NCBI GenBank assembly: GCA_951213105.1
Contig: OX578146.1
Location: 115,346,387-115,410,386, forward strand
Origin: Amaurobius ferox
Taxonomy: Eukaryota; Arthropoda; Arachnida; Araneae; Amaurobiidae
Direction of reading: 5' to 3'
Length of the DNA: 64,000 nt
Both the position numbers and the translations under genes were made by a program. Below the pieces are notes generated by a model. That model was not told the origin of the DNA. It saw nothing but the letters and a program-made list of their open reading frames with translations, and ran no database searches. Positions 45,572-57,464 of the stretch are shown here, piece after piece; the stretch's first letter is position 1, and each line of letters opens with the position of its first letter.

Positions 45572-45790
45572 AACCATCACTTCAAAAATGTTCGATTCGA
45601 TCAGGGATTCTTAAAACGTGCTCTCCCGTAGAAAACTTTTTATTCGAATTTTCGGTCCCGTCACAATACTTTCCTTTTACATTATTGTATATGAGGAAAG
45701 TAATATATGCCATTATACCTGTGCTACTTGTATTCTCGTAAATTAGAAGACATATCCGTGTATTTGGTCAAAATATATGGTCTGCACAAT
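44266..45790. repeat. Degenerate ~200-bp tandem array, interrupted by an A copy
   Basis: Units start near 44270 and 44470 with 'CCAATATATG', then 'CACTAAAATTGTATGGGA' or variant, 'CCCGTACTA', 'ATATGAGTTTC' and 'GACGTAATAAATTGA'. A third, partly expanded unit contains two 'AGTAACCCCCGTA' repeats near 44640. The next unit start (44742) is cut by copy A7 at 44762 and resumes at 45702 with 'TATATGCCATTATACCTGTG', matching the first unit through 'CTTGTATTC...TTAGAAGA'. Confidence 0.7.
44762..45701 (+). mobile_element. Family A element, copy A7
   Basis: Starts TCTGATGTGGGCAGCACATG at 44762 and ends at a slightly mutated hairpin (45667-45700, CTTTTACATT and ATGAGGAAAG). It contains the box cluster (44930-45015), a G11 run near 45401 and a CA tract (45535-45570). 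It splits one unit of the local tandem array. Confidence 0.86.
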
Positions 45791-45799
45791 GCTATTTCT

Positions 45800-46013
45800 A
45801 TGGAAGATTTAGTTGTGCGTTTTTAATTATATCTAGCCAACCCGTTTTCCAAGATACTCGAGACATGGACTACATTTTGAGTGGGGGTATTTTAAATATA
45901 CCGCGAAAATTCCATCCAATTCGGTGCAGCCGTTCTCCCATAATACGGTAGGTAGCAAATAAACACACAAATAAACACCCATACATATTTTCAATTTTAT
46001 TTATATAGATATA
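45800..46013 (+). mobile_element. Helitron-like (HINE) 3'-end fragment, different family
   Basis: Contains the run 'TTCCATCCAATTCGGTGCAG', 'CCGTTCTCCCATAATACGG', a 'CAAATAAACACACAAATAAA' stretch and an end 'TTTATTTATATAGATATAGG'. The pattern of host-like 'GTTCTC' word, short A/C-rich repeats and a TATATAGAT terminus is common at the 3' ends of arthropod HINE/Helitron2 elements. The 5' end is not visible. Confidence 0.5.
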
Positions 46014-46985
46014 GGAAACAAAGTTTTTACTTTACAAAAGCAAAGACTTTCTGCTCATAAAGTTTCACCATATTTTATTGATTTGTTCAAGAGATATCAT
46101 ACGAGAAGAACTAAAAATCCGTATTTTGGGCTAAACTTGGTTAAATTTCAAATGTAAGCGTTAAACCAAAGGGTTTTAGTGTTTCATTTTTTTAATCAAG
46201 TATTTCACGATCAGTGCCGCTGACTGAATTTTAGGGTCCCTAAGGAACAAACGCGGTCCCCTACTATCCCCTACGTTACAAGTAATTTATCTTTTCAATA
46301 AACTGTTTATGCGACCCAGGCCCCCGTACCTACCGGGCCCCTAATCATTGAATAATTTTGTCCCTCTCCCTAGTCAGCGATTCCACTCACCACAGAATGA
46401 AATTGAAATAAATTAATTGAAAACAATCTTTCGGGGATTTATTCGACATGGAAGTTATTTTAGAATTAGAAAATACGTTTTATTAAAATGTTAAATGTGT
46501 ACAACCCCCTTAACGATATATTTCCTAAAGTCATAAATACTGATCTTATGCTTTTCCAGAACGGTACGGTCCACTTTGATACTCGATCAATATAATTAAC
46601 GATACACGAATATCATTTATTAAATTAAATATATTAGCTATGTGTGAAATACGGGATCGAAATACGATTTATTTCAGAAAACATGAATATATAGTAGAAG
46701 TATTCTATAAACTTAACGATTTTTCCAAAAATGTGTCTAACAGGAATTCACTGGGGAAAAGAATCTTGCGCCATCTATCGCAAATAACTAGAACTCTTTT
46801 TGATGGAAAGATATGAATACATGCTATAATGTTATAGACTCCAATACATTTGCTTATTGCATAAATCCTAAATTATATTTTTATAATATTATAAGTCTTC
46901 TTATCAATACAATATGATAACGATAGATAAAATGAAATATCCATAAAAATCATTTGACACCACCCATACAATATATAATTGTATA
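46014..46985. other. AT-rich DNA; possible short inverted-end element at 46211-46396
   Basis: 'AGTGCCGCTGACTGAATTTT' near 46212 and 'CTAGTCAGCGATTCCACT' near 46370 are weakly inverted, with several GGGCCC words between. This could be a tiny DNA-transposon derivative, but the ends match poorly and no target duplication was seen. Confidence 0.25.
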
Positions 46986-47026
46986 ATATATAGTTGTCTA
47001 ATATAATATATATATATAGTTGTCTA

Positions 47027-47063
<37 letters not shown>

Positions 47064-47084
47064 GTCTAATGTAATATATATATA
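46986..47084. repeat. TA-rich tandem with TAGTTGTCTAATATAATA unit
   Basis: Three copies of 'TAGTTGTCTAATRTAATATA' separated by TA tracts. A further diverged copy ('TAGTTGTTTAATATAAAAAT') lies at 47924-47950, beyond the foldback element, so the latter inserted into this array. Confidence 0.7.
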
Positions 47085-47900
47085 CAGGGTGACCCCAAAA
47101 AATTGAAACGCGCTTTAATTCTTTACCTGTTGGAGATAAGTGGGCAATGTAAATTGCAAAAATGTTGAAAGTAAGGTAGGAAATAAGACTACATAAAGAA
47201 ATAGTCCTCCCATCAATTTTCAAAAAGTTGCGCTTTTTAAATTTGTATACGACCCCCTTACACAAATTGGGTCAATCAGAAAAATTTTATTTTTAATGCA
47301 ACAAGATTAAAAAAAACTTGCATAACTGTATCTTTAAAATTGAGCGAGTTATATTTAATTGAAAATTGAACATTGTGAATGTAGACCATATATCAAATTA
47401 GAAATGTAAATTTGTGATATATCACAAAAAAGATAAAACTGGATGATAATACGTAGAAGATATTTTTGTGAATTCCGCGTAGGCTCACGGATATAAGTAC
47501 TTTTCAGTAACTGAGTACTTTTTCAATAATTAAGTACTTTTAAGTACGTTTTTATCTAAACAATTTCCATCGTCAATTTGTTTATGATCCTTAGTTTCAC
47601 TGATGAAAGAGATACAGATTGAGAAGAGATGAAAGAGATACACTTTAAAGATACATATATGCGGGTTTTTTTAATCATCGCGTTGCATTAAAAATAAAAA
47701 TTTTCTGATTGACCCAATTTGTCTAAGGCGGTAGTATAAAAATTTAAAAAGTGTAACCCTTTGAAAATGAATGGTAGAACTATTTCATTAACGTAGTCTT
47801 ATTTGCTACCTTACTTTCAACATTTTTGCAATTTACATTGCCCACTTATCACCAACAGATAAAGAATTAACGCGCGTTTCAATTTTTTTGGAACACCCTG
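47085..47900. mobile_element. 816-bp foldback/MITE-like element with ~225-bp inverted arms
   Basis: Begins CAGGGTGACCCCAAAAAATT and ends with the near reverse complement (...GGAACACCCTG). The arms (47085-47310 and about 47675-47900) match along 'GATAAGTGGGCAATGTAAAT', 'ATGTTGAAAGTAAGGTAG' and 'AATTGGGTCAATCAGAAAA' with moderate divergence. The centre (47320-47660) is AT-rich with several 'TTAAGTACTTTT' words. No transposase. The CAGGGTG terminus is widespread among cut-and-paste transposons, so no superfamily is assigned. Confidence 0.85.
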
Positions 47901-48765
47901 TGAAAGCCCCAGGCCGCCCCTGTATAGTTGTTTAATATAAAAATATAATATATGTAATTGTTGTCTCTCTAGGCACTCCAGAACCCTGTCGGGGACCTAT
48001 TAGACTGTTTTTGCACACATAGTATCAACTGTGGTACAAAACCTAATGGAAGTGAATATTTATTTATCCTCTGGGAGGAAGGGGGGGACAGAGAAATAAG
48101 GATTTCGAAAAGTCCTTCTAGACTCCTCTAAAAGTCCTTCCGTTGACATTGGAAGTTATTTTTCGACTCCAAAATCGGTTTATGCTTTTAATCAAAGGCT
48201 TATGCTGTTTCTGACAAAGTATTTTCAAATGCAGGTAATTTTAAACAGCGGTTTGATTTTTTTTAATTCGTAAAGTATATAAACATTTCAGTCTATGTTG
48301 CATCAATATAATAATTATCTAAATTGTTAGTGTTATTTTTTCATACCTTCCAAAAGCCTTCTCGTTCCTAATAGGCTAAATTTTTGTGCACTTATAGTAT
48401 TGATTATGGTACAGAACCTAACTACAGTGTCTAGAAGGAATATTCCTTCTAGGCACTGTAACCAAACGAAGAAAATTTATTTATTCCCTCACCCCACCTC
48501 GCTCCCGGTGGTGGAGACAAATGGGGAAGGGGGTCGAGATGTCTTTCAAGACCTGCTGGAACCGCGCTGTGACCCCTTAAAATGCTGAAACTTTGCACAC
48601 CAGTTCCGACAGTGGGCTTGAATTGAGCCAATTTTCGATGGAGACCACTGTTTCCGACGTTAAGCCCAATGCATTGTTAAACAACTTAAAAACATTAACA
48701 GAGATTGCAATAAAAATTTTAACAGTGAGTTTCCCTGTCTTTGGCAGGCGCAAATACTAGTTTCT
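47901..48765. mobile_element. Possible decayed rolling-circle-type element with internal repeats
   Basis: Segments 48010-48070 and 48385-48490 share 'TTTTTGCACAC...TAGTAT...GGTACAAAACCTAA' and '...TTTATTTATCCTC', indicating an internal duplication of about 370 bp. The C/G-rich 48480-48660 part is followed by 'GTCTTTGGCAGGCGCAAATA', and 'TTGGCAGGCACAAATATC' recurs inside the 54100-55552 element (54876-54893). Boundaries are uncertain. Confidence 0.35.
48424..48459. repeat. 36-bp palindrome
   Basis: ACAGTGTCTAGAAGGAAT and ATTCCTTCTAGGCACTGT form a near-perfect, loop-free palindrome (one mismatched pair). Confidence 0.9.
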
Positions 48766-48769
48766 CGTA

Positions 48770-50095
48770 TATATAATTTTGGCGTTTGAGTAATTTATCG
48801 ACCTCCAAGTATTTTCAGCAAGGTGAAAAGATAAATATCTAATTATGATGAATGCAGTGTAAAAATTTAAATTATCTAAAAGTAAACAACGGATTTCAAA
48901 AATTTAAATTAGTGAAAGTAAACAAGGGTTTTTTAAATATAAAAGATAGAAATATAAAAAAAATAAAAATTTACTTTAAATTATCGAAAAATAAACTATT
49001 TTTTAAATGCAAAACAATCAAGAATACAACAAGAAAGATGAATCATGCACAAAGCATTGATTAAGAAACACTTTCCAACTGAAATGCAATTGCATTTAAA
49101 CACCTTGTAAAGGTGACACATTCAGGGCCAATATTTTTTAAATTAGCACAGTACTTCAGTAATTTCTTATACTTTAAAACTTAAAACTTTATCGAAAAAG
49201 GCAATACTCGTTACACAAAATTAACATTATTCAAATGACGTCATCGAAATTTAAATCGTCTGCCTCTCTATGTAAAATCAATTAATATTTCATAATATCA
49301 CTATGTTCCGCACTCCAGAGCTAATTAATGTTGCCTGAAAAAATTCAGCGATTCTTATGCAACTCACCTTACAATCGCTCGATTTGTTCACATTTTGCAT
49401 ACGTTAAAATTAGGCCTTGTTGTAGAAATAATTAGTAATCATTTAAAATAAAAAATATTGTAATTGCGTTAGCACAGAAATTAGGCACACAGATAATACG
49501 GAAAAATAAAGCCGTTTTATGACGAATGCAACACTATATATAAATTTAAACGACATTTACAAAAAAAAATGGGTGCCGTATTTTATTTTGCAATGAGGCA
49601 TATATCATGAGTGTAATTATTATTTTAATTTTTATTTAAAACACTACCCAACATATTTTTCTGATTGTTTTTTTATTCATGTTATGCGATAATTTTAATA
49701 TTTCCTCAAATTTTTGATGCAATTTGTTAATTTTAACTTCACATAAAATTGTTTGACAAATTAAATCCCACAGGGTTTAATGTAATAATGTAATTAATTT
49801 CTTAAACCCGGGTTAAATCCGACACTAATTAGGTGATATTATTCATTTTCATTCCCATACGTCCCACAGACAGTCTCAACATACTAAATTTTCTTTTCGA
49901 TTAAGTCATTTTTATGGCAGTTACCGTGCGAACGGACGGACAGACAGACATACAGAGAGACAGAATGACCGCAGTCCTAAACATTTTTCAACTATGTTGT
50001 AAAGTGTTGAAAAAGGATTTTTTAAATTCAAAGTACTAAAAAATAAGCAGAAGTTTTTGAACTATTAATAAAGAATGAATAAATACTTTTTTTTT
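48770..50095. other. AT-rich DNA
   Basis: The 49905-49975 stretch ('GAACGGACGGACAGACAGAC' and following) is like the microsatellite of rolling-circle relics but has no ends. Otherwise nothing recognised. Confidence 0.4.
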
Positions 50096-50895
50096 TACTT
50101 TCCCTGCAATACATGGTAATGTATAGGGAAAGCATTGGAATTATGCCGAAAATCGCAACGCGAGTTTTCGATGGATCTACACGTTTTGGGACCTCTAGAA
50201 CACGAAAAACTATTTTTAGCGTGACGTCTGTGTGTGTGTGTGTCTGCCTGACTGAGTAGATTTTGTATCCACTCTAACTGAGAAACTAATTGATCGAATT
50301 TCATAAAATTTGGCCGGTAAGTTCTTTGTCTGTGACCCTGCTGATGATTAGATTTTGGTAAGATTCGGGATAACATTACCTGCCTTTTTTCCGAAATGGC
50401 GCGCAAAAATTGCACTCTAGCTGGAAAACTAATAAACCAAATTTCACAAATTTGGTAGATCAATCACTTGTAGGTTAACCTGGTACTGATTATATTTTGG
50501 AATGATTCAGAAAGAAAGAACCTGCCTTTATTTCGCGAAATGGCAATTAAAAATTGTTAAATCTAAAAATAAAAAAGACTGCGTAAGCTCAAATATATCA
50601 ATTAAATGTTTATTTTATACATAATTTTTAACGACGAAAATAATAAGACCAACCCCATTACTCTAGGGCTAGCAGTTCTCGAGATATTTTAGTTTTTTCA
50701 CATTTTTGCTGGGCCACCTTTGAAAATAAGTACCAAATGAAAACGAAAATTGAATTAAAAGTGCATATTCAATGTAATTTAAAATAATCATGGCTTTTAT
50801 TTTGTGCAGTTAAACTTAATTTATTGAATTATTGAAGAAATAAAGAGAACGTGAACATGAGTCTGCAGAGAAAGTCATCTTCTGCTCACATCAGA
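50096..50895 (-). mobile_element. Family B element, copy B7
   Basis: Hairpin end at 50097-50133 and 5' start at 50895 (minus strand TCTGATGTGAGCAGAAGATG, changed from the consensus). The microsatellite is short. More diverged than B2-B5. Confidence 0.83.
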
Positions 50896-52288
50896 TTTAT
50901 TTTTATTTCAAGCTTTTCCAAGATCGCACTTATTATTGAAATGGGCTAATTTTGTTATCTAATTTAAGTATTTAAACTTATATTTATTTAAATTTTAATA
51001 TTGTATGCATTTTGTTTATTTAAGTTCCGTTAACTACGTACTTTCTGATCGAATAAAAGAAATCACGCCAAAATGGCCACATTTTTTTCAAATTCGCAAA
51101 GGTCTGTAAATTACAAAAATGCCTTGATTTCTTTTAAAAAATACGATTCGCGAGCGGGACTTCATTCATTATAAAATATAAAATATTTTCTAAACTAAAA
51201 CGTGAGAATGTGTATCGTAAAATGCTGCCAATCCACACAACTTAAAAACTATTGACACCAAACAAATTTCAATGCAGGTAATAATAGCAAAAACAGTGGC
51301 TTTAACCCAGATAACAATCTCATGTATTTTTAATCCAGTAAAAAAACTTTCTTGTGAAGGTATTGCAGTAAAAATATGCCCAATTTTGAATATCATCATT
51401 TTTTCAGGGGTAAATCTGCCAAAACTTTCCTCTACATTCAATTTTTACATACTACACTTAATCCCGAATGTTCCATCTTGTGAAAAATAACTACTTGTGA
51501 TTGCTCCTTCGAGAATCACTCTATGCATATTTAATTTCTATATCAAAGATGAAAGTTTTTTCATGATAGTATAAAAATATTTACCGAGATTTTATGAATT
51601 TTTTTTGCAATATCTCGAAAAGTAATACAACGCTATCAGTCTTGAAGCATAAATTACTTATGAAGTGTTTGCTGGGAAAATATAAATGTAAGAAAGTTTG
51701 TGAATACTTTTAGTGTTTCCACGTGGATTGGTTATTTTCAATTTATTTGGAATAGACTATTATTGAATTGTTTATGCATAGTTTACTTTTAAATTTATCC
51801 ATATATTCAGTGTCGGCTTTGATTTACAGTTTGGAATCTTACAGTTCGGTGTCTTACAGTTTAGAATCTTATATTTTGGAGCATTTCATTTATGTTTAAT
51901 TTTACAATACGTGAAGGCGCATGAACTTGACCGAATTTTTAGTCAAAGCGTATACAAGTACGTCCCGCTTTAGGTTAGAAGCCAGTTTCTGTCAACATTT
52001 TGTCATTATCTGTCATCCTGGAACGCCCAGGTTCCGATTGGAAAAGACAATGTTCCGGCCAAGACAACATGCACACATAATTGCATTACTATATTTCGAG
52101 TATGTCTACTCTCTAAATTATTTACTCTTTGATTTCCAGGTCAGCGTCGATCATATACTTTAGAGGATAAAAATTGCAAGCATTTTAAATTTTATTTTTT
52201 AGGCCACTATGCAGTGCACATAAACCGTATTGCTTATACGTTGAACAAAATATCTCACAATGGCAATAGATGGAGGAAAATGAAAAAA
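50896..52288. other. AT-rich DNA without recognised features
   Basis: Small local repeats such as 'TTACAGTTTRGAATCTTA' (51830-51872, three related words) were seen; no gene supported. Confidence 0.4.
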
Positions 52289-53034
52289 TCTGATGTGAGC
52301 AGCACATGACTTTCCTTATATAATGCAATGGATTTACTAATTTTACAGTGAAATAAAATAGATTATTTTATAGTAGATATTTATATTCTTTCCAAGATAT
52401 TGAATTTTCGTCAATGAGTCGTCATTTTTATCCATTTGGCAAGTTTTTCGTTAATTTAGCAACATTTAAAAAATGCGTCAAGTTGGCGACATTCCGCGAT
52501 ATTCGTCGCCAAAATCTCTCCAGGCGTTATAGACGGAGAAATAAGTTATTCTTACAGCAGATAAATCACTAATGGCGTTCAAATACAAAAGTATTACTCA
52601 AAGTATCTTTTTAATGAATGGAACGAGATAGATCCACGAGAATGATGCCACTAAATTTATCGCATGGTATTACATATGAAAAGTGAACATGTTTCTCAAT
52701 AGCAAATTTTTTTTTATATGGCTTTTGATAATTTTTTTGAAAAATGTACAATATCTCGAGAACGGTTCATGTTAGCGTTCTAAAATTTATATCAATCGTA
52801 TTTTAATGAAAAATTACATAAGAAATATCTATTTGCGTATCTTTATTAGAGGTTTTGATTTTTTGACGATATTTTCAAAATTTTACTCGAATATTTAGGG
52901 GGGTTCTGAACAAAAGGCTTCCAGTGTTTACGGATTGTAATTTGTGTACCAAAATTCGTTCGAATCTTTCCATTCATTCGTCAGTTATCGTCTCCACAGC
53001 CTCACTGGCGCGCGCACGCACACACGCGCACGCA

Positions 53035-53087
<53 letters not shown>

Positions 53088-53212
53088 CACTTCAAAAATG
53101 TTCGTTTCGTGATCAGGGATGCTCGAAACGTGCTCTCTTGTCGAAAACTTGAACTCGAATTTTCGATCCCGTCACAATACTTTCCTTATACATTATTGTA
53201 TATAAGGAAAGT
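52289..53212 (+). mobile_element. Family A element, copy A8
   Basis: Starts TCTGATGTGAGCAGCACATG (52289) and ends at the hairpin 53178-53211. It contains the box cluster (52430-52530), 'AATATCTCGAGAACGGTTCA' near 52750 and a CG/CA-mixed microsatellite (53007-53086). Confidence 0.87.
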
Positions 53213-53286
53213 AAAAATCAATTTATAAACACTCGGAACCAAATGAGCAATCAATTTGAAATTCAAATAGTTACGAGTTTATAATG

Positions 53287-53835
53287 TTACTAGCTGCTGT
53301 GCCCGCAGCTATCAGAAACTTTTAGTGAAAAACAACTCACGATAGAACCAGATCACAGCTCACGATAGAACCAGAAGTGCAGCTATATATGAGCCTCCGT
53401 ACATATCTGCAAAGCGCTGCGCCCTCTACAAAATTTAATTGGCTGCCTCAGAGCACCCTTTCCCCCTCCTGTAACTGACTTTACCAATTCAAAATATTGA
53501 ATGTATATTTATAAAGAAATTGTGACAACAGTACTTAAGGGAAGAAACCCCAAACCACACGATTGTCGAAGGGTTAAATAATATGTTTATATCCAATTTG
53601 AACAAGATCGTTATAAAATTTATAAAGTTTGAATTTTGTACTTTTATGTTCCACTCAATTTAACGGATGTAACACACACCGTATCTCCCGTATCTGTGTG
53701 GCTAAAGTTCTACCAAATTTAGTCCTACCCAATAGACGGTTTACCATAGACAAAGTATCCGTAGTATAAATATTGTAGATAAGAATGTTCAAGGCTTCAT
53801 TCTATTTCACCCCCATCAGCATCTTGTATAATTTT
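53287..53835 (+). mobile_element. Helitron-like 5'-end fragment
   Basis: 'GTTACTAGCTGCTGTGCCCG' followed by CAGCTATC resembles the 5' terminus of arthropod HINE/Helitron2 elements ('ACTAGCTGNNGTGCCCGC'). A 16-base word 'CTCACGATAGAACCAG' is repeated at 53337 and 53357. The right part is cut by a B fragment at 53836. Confidence 0.5.
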
Positions 53836-54092
53836 TACTTTCCCTATAATATATGGTATTGTATAGGGAAAGTATTGGAATCGTGTTGAAAATCGCATCT
53901 CGAGTTTTCGACGGATCCACACGTTTCGAGCACTCTAGAACCCGAAAACACTATTTATATCACGGCGTCTCTGTGTGTGTGTCTGTCTGTGCAATGTACA
54001 TATCCAGTTCAAAAACTTATTGACCAAATCCGTAAATTGATCGGTAAATTACTTGTGGGTGACTCTGTGGCTGACTGGCGAATAGAAAGTAA
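53836..54092 (-). mobile_element. Family B element, 3' portion only (B8)
   Basis: Hairpin end at 53837-53873 with changed loop, then 'GAGTTTTCGACGGATCCACA' and a short TG/CTGT tract, ending near 54092. The 5' half is missing where the next element begins. Confidence 0.75.
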
Positions 54093-54099
54093 TCATATT

Positions 54100-55552
54100 A
54101 TATACTAGCCGCCTTCGGCGACCAACCTGTTTGCTACCCTTGAAAATTCTGACCATGGCAAACTCGCTGGCGCCATAACCCCGTGGAGTTAACAAAGTTT
54201 GCTTTAGTTTAATGACGTTAAAACTAATAATGAAATTTTAAGATTAAAATTAATGTATTCCAAAAACAAAAACTTTCATTATTTAAATTTGTAAATATTA
54301 AAAGCTTTCTGGTTTTTAATAAAAACAGGAAACAAAATTATAAACACCCATAATACCAATAGTCCACCATTAAAACAAACTCTAAACTGAATAGAATGTT
54401 TACAAATTAAACAAACATCTAAACACAATTCTAGAATAGAAGTCGAAAACCTGTTAAATCAGAGCAATATATAGCCCCTGTTTAAATCAGAACAATTTTA
54501 AAACAATATAAATAAAATACACTATAAACGTGTAAATACACTATAAACGTGTAAATACACTTAATACGTAATGTTATAAAAAGAGAACGAGAAGCTTATG
54601 TGCTTAGAACAATAATGAAGCAAAAAAATTCTTATCTTGATACGGATAAACCGTTCCAAAGAAAGTGCTAACACAACAAAGTGAAAGATTTGAGTGGAGG
54701 TGTACGAAAAAATGACGTTTTTAAAAAATTAATAAATGCATTTCAAGCAAATTGAAATTTAAAATGAAAAGTAATTTATTTCGAAAATAATAATTTATTC
54801 TAATAAAATGGATGAATAATTTATTGAAAAAAAAATGGATGGTTTGTTTTAGTTTAATGACGTACATTCATTATTTGGCAGGCACAAATATCGAATGTTC
54901 CATTCGATTTCGCTATGCGTACCTGACTCGTGACGTCATAACCTCGGCCACCTCCCTTCCACCATAGAAACAGCGTGCGTCTACGCGCGTATGTGGGTAA
55001 AGAATCGAGACCTGCTTTTCTCGGTTTGGCCAAGAAATTGAAAATCCTTAAAATCCGGATCGTGAAGCTATTTTTTCTTATTCCTCGACCAGATTGGGCT
55101 TGTAAGAAAGCCTGATCTTTGAGCTTTCTAAAAATGTAAATTATTAATCGAAATCGTCGGTACTTTTTCCGACGCGTGGATTTAAAAACGAAAGTTCGTT
55201 TTTTTGAGCCGAAAGTGACTTTTGCTTTAAACTCTTTTAAAAATATTAGAATTTGTTCCTGAGATTTGAAATTGATATATTTTTACTCGCAATTGTCTGT
55301 TTTTTCCTGTCATCCAATTTGTTTTTTTCTATGACTTCTGGATAGCGGGGGAAAAAGGGAAAAAACGGTCTAAATCGCATAAAACATTAAATAACAAAAA
55401 AAATATTTCAAATTTTAAAAATCGGTTTTCACGTGTCACCTTCCCCCTCCCCCCGGGTCTTCGATTGCCAAATTTCGTAGCTCTGCGACGCGCGGACGCT
55501 GAGTCTATAGTGTATAAGGCACACAGACAGGCATTGCCTTTTATTATATAGA
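54100..55552 (+). mobile_element. Helitron-like element of a separate family, near complete
   Basis: Begins ATACTAGCCGCCTTCGGCGA and ends TTTTATTATATAGAT, the two edges expected of arthropod HINE/Helitron2-type elements. The ~1.45-kb body has a long AT-rich left half, a 'CGTGACGTCATAACC' word near 54930 and a GC-rich stretch at 54940-55000. A 'GACGCGCGGACGCTGAGTCT' word lies about 60 bp inside the 3' end. There is no helicase or Rep coding sequence, so it is non-autonomous. It abuts the B8 fragment on the left. Confidence 0.6.
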
Positions 55553-56885
55553 TGATTCTATAAACCCTGTCATATAACAAAATTGACATCTAGTTTTACT
55601 ACATTTACCACTGCCCCATATAATTTGTCGCATAGTTTTGGCATTATTGAAAATCAATACGATCATCTACTTTCCAATCCAATCGCAATGGGTTCCGGAT
55701 GAGGAGTTCCTAGTTAGAATGACTTTAACCTCCGGTATGTACCAATATTAGTACCTATGACATTATTTGAGCAGAAGGATCATACTCTTTCATTCGATTA
55801 TTGTATTATTAAATTTAAAATTTATATTTATTTCTGGTACTTAAGATTTATTAACTTTATAAAATTAATATATAACATAGCATAGCAAAGTCATATAAAT
55901 TAATTAATAATTGCCCAAATCTTTACACAAAACTGCAATGTATATATCCGATCACATATTCTACACATATGTATATGGATCAATTTTCTGGACGAATAAT
56001 TCATTATTTTCTTCGGGACGTTAATCGAAACGTGGGTAACATCTGTTTGCAGTCTCTCAGCCTTGTTTAATTTTGTATGAGAGATAAGATTACTTTGGCG
56101 TAATTAAGACGAGAAACAAATAGTATTTGAATGCAGGTTTGCATTACATTTTCCTAAAATTATATTTTTCTACGTCTCTACGTTAACAGTATTCTGTGCC
56201 GTACTATATTCTTTTATGCTCTCATAATCTGCCTATAGTGGATAATTTCAAAGTTCAGATGAAGTTCCCTACACAGATAGCAGCATCCATAAATAAGTTG
56301 TACATCCTTTATGTGCTCGCCAGTATGGAAAACCCGATACTGGCATAGTCTTTAAGAAAACGCAATGTACCACATTGTTGCAAACTTCTATAGAGACAGA
56401 CAAATTATCTTACATCGGCTGATATCATAAAAAAGATATACAGATATACAATGAGAGAATGCTCCAAATGTTCCTAACATTGGAAACAACCTCCATAAGA
56501 AGGTTCTTTAGAGTATAAATTTGACCGTAGCATATTCGTGCTGCCTGGGCTCATTTTTCAAGAAATTTGATTCCAACTGCCTTGTATGCCACTCATAGAA
56601 GTACAATTTGGCCTTCCCATCGATATGAACGATAAAAACTTGATAGATAGTGCTGATGTTTATGGGCGGCTTACCGGCAAATCGTTTAGGCTTATGGACT
56701 GCGCAAACTCCCATAGTTCTGCCACTAGGACGTGCAGGAGCAGTAGTCAAACTTTCGTGCATGGCTTGGCTTTCCGTGGAATCACCAGGCTACATGTTTC
56801 AAAGCATCGTTCGGCACCGTTACATCTGTTCAATCACATCAAGGTTCTATGGCAGACGAAAGATGATGAACAAACAGTCCGATTC
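55553..56885. other. AT-rich DNA; weak repeats only
   Basis: 56030-56100 matches 63680-63750 ('TAACATCTGTTTGCAGTCTC' versus '...CTTGCATTCTG', then 'GAGATAAGATTACTTTGGCG'), and 56313-56400 resembles 18032-18110 ('TGCTCGCCAGTATGGAAAA'). Frames across 56508-57014 have no recognised domains. Confidence 0.35.
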
Positions 56886-56888
56886 CGA

Positions 56889-56939
<51 letters not shown>

Positions 56940-56954
56940 GTGTGTATGTGTGTG

Positions 56955-56986
<32 letters not shown>

Positions 56987-56994
56987 TGCGCGAG
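56889..56994. repeat. (TG)n microsatellite with CGTG/CGAG end
   Basis: About 47 dinucleotide units, passing into GCGTGCGTGCGTGC and GCGAGCGAGCGG. Frames through it are artefacts. Confidence 0.97.
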
Positions 56995-56999
56995 CGAGC

Positions 57000-57460
57000 G
57001 GGAAAGAGGCTTAGAACAAAAATGCTTGACTGTTATAGTTTGGCTTCTCAATTCTGAAAATCAAACTGAACGCGTATTGAGAGACAGAGACTGAATCAGT
57101 CAGTCTTTATAAAGTTTCTCAAAATTGTAGTAGATATGGTATTTTCATGCTGCTATAGCACCTATAAGCTATTCCATGCAAAATAGCTCATAACAAGCAC
57201 TAAACAGATCATTAAATAAATATAGCCATTTTCTTTGCCACCCCACATTTTAGCCAACCCTTTGGAAAGGGTTCACCCAATAGTGCTAGCTATCCCAGTG
57301 ACGTCATTGTGTCTACGTTTCGGGTTATCCTGGGTATGAGACGAGAATGTTTGCCCAAGGGGCAAATCAAGAGGGGTTCCATAATCCTCAAGATGGACAC
57401 GAAAAATCTGAATTGAGTGAGTATATTTTTGCTAGATAAATTTGCTAGATAAAGATGCTA
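57000..57460. other. Unassigned DNA
   Basis: Nothing recognised. Confidence 0.4.
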
Positions 57461-57464
57461 ATTA

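Noticed and set aside
46211..46396. Complete miniature hAT element
   Set aside because: The inverted ends match only over short broken stretches and no 8-bp duplication is present.
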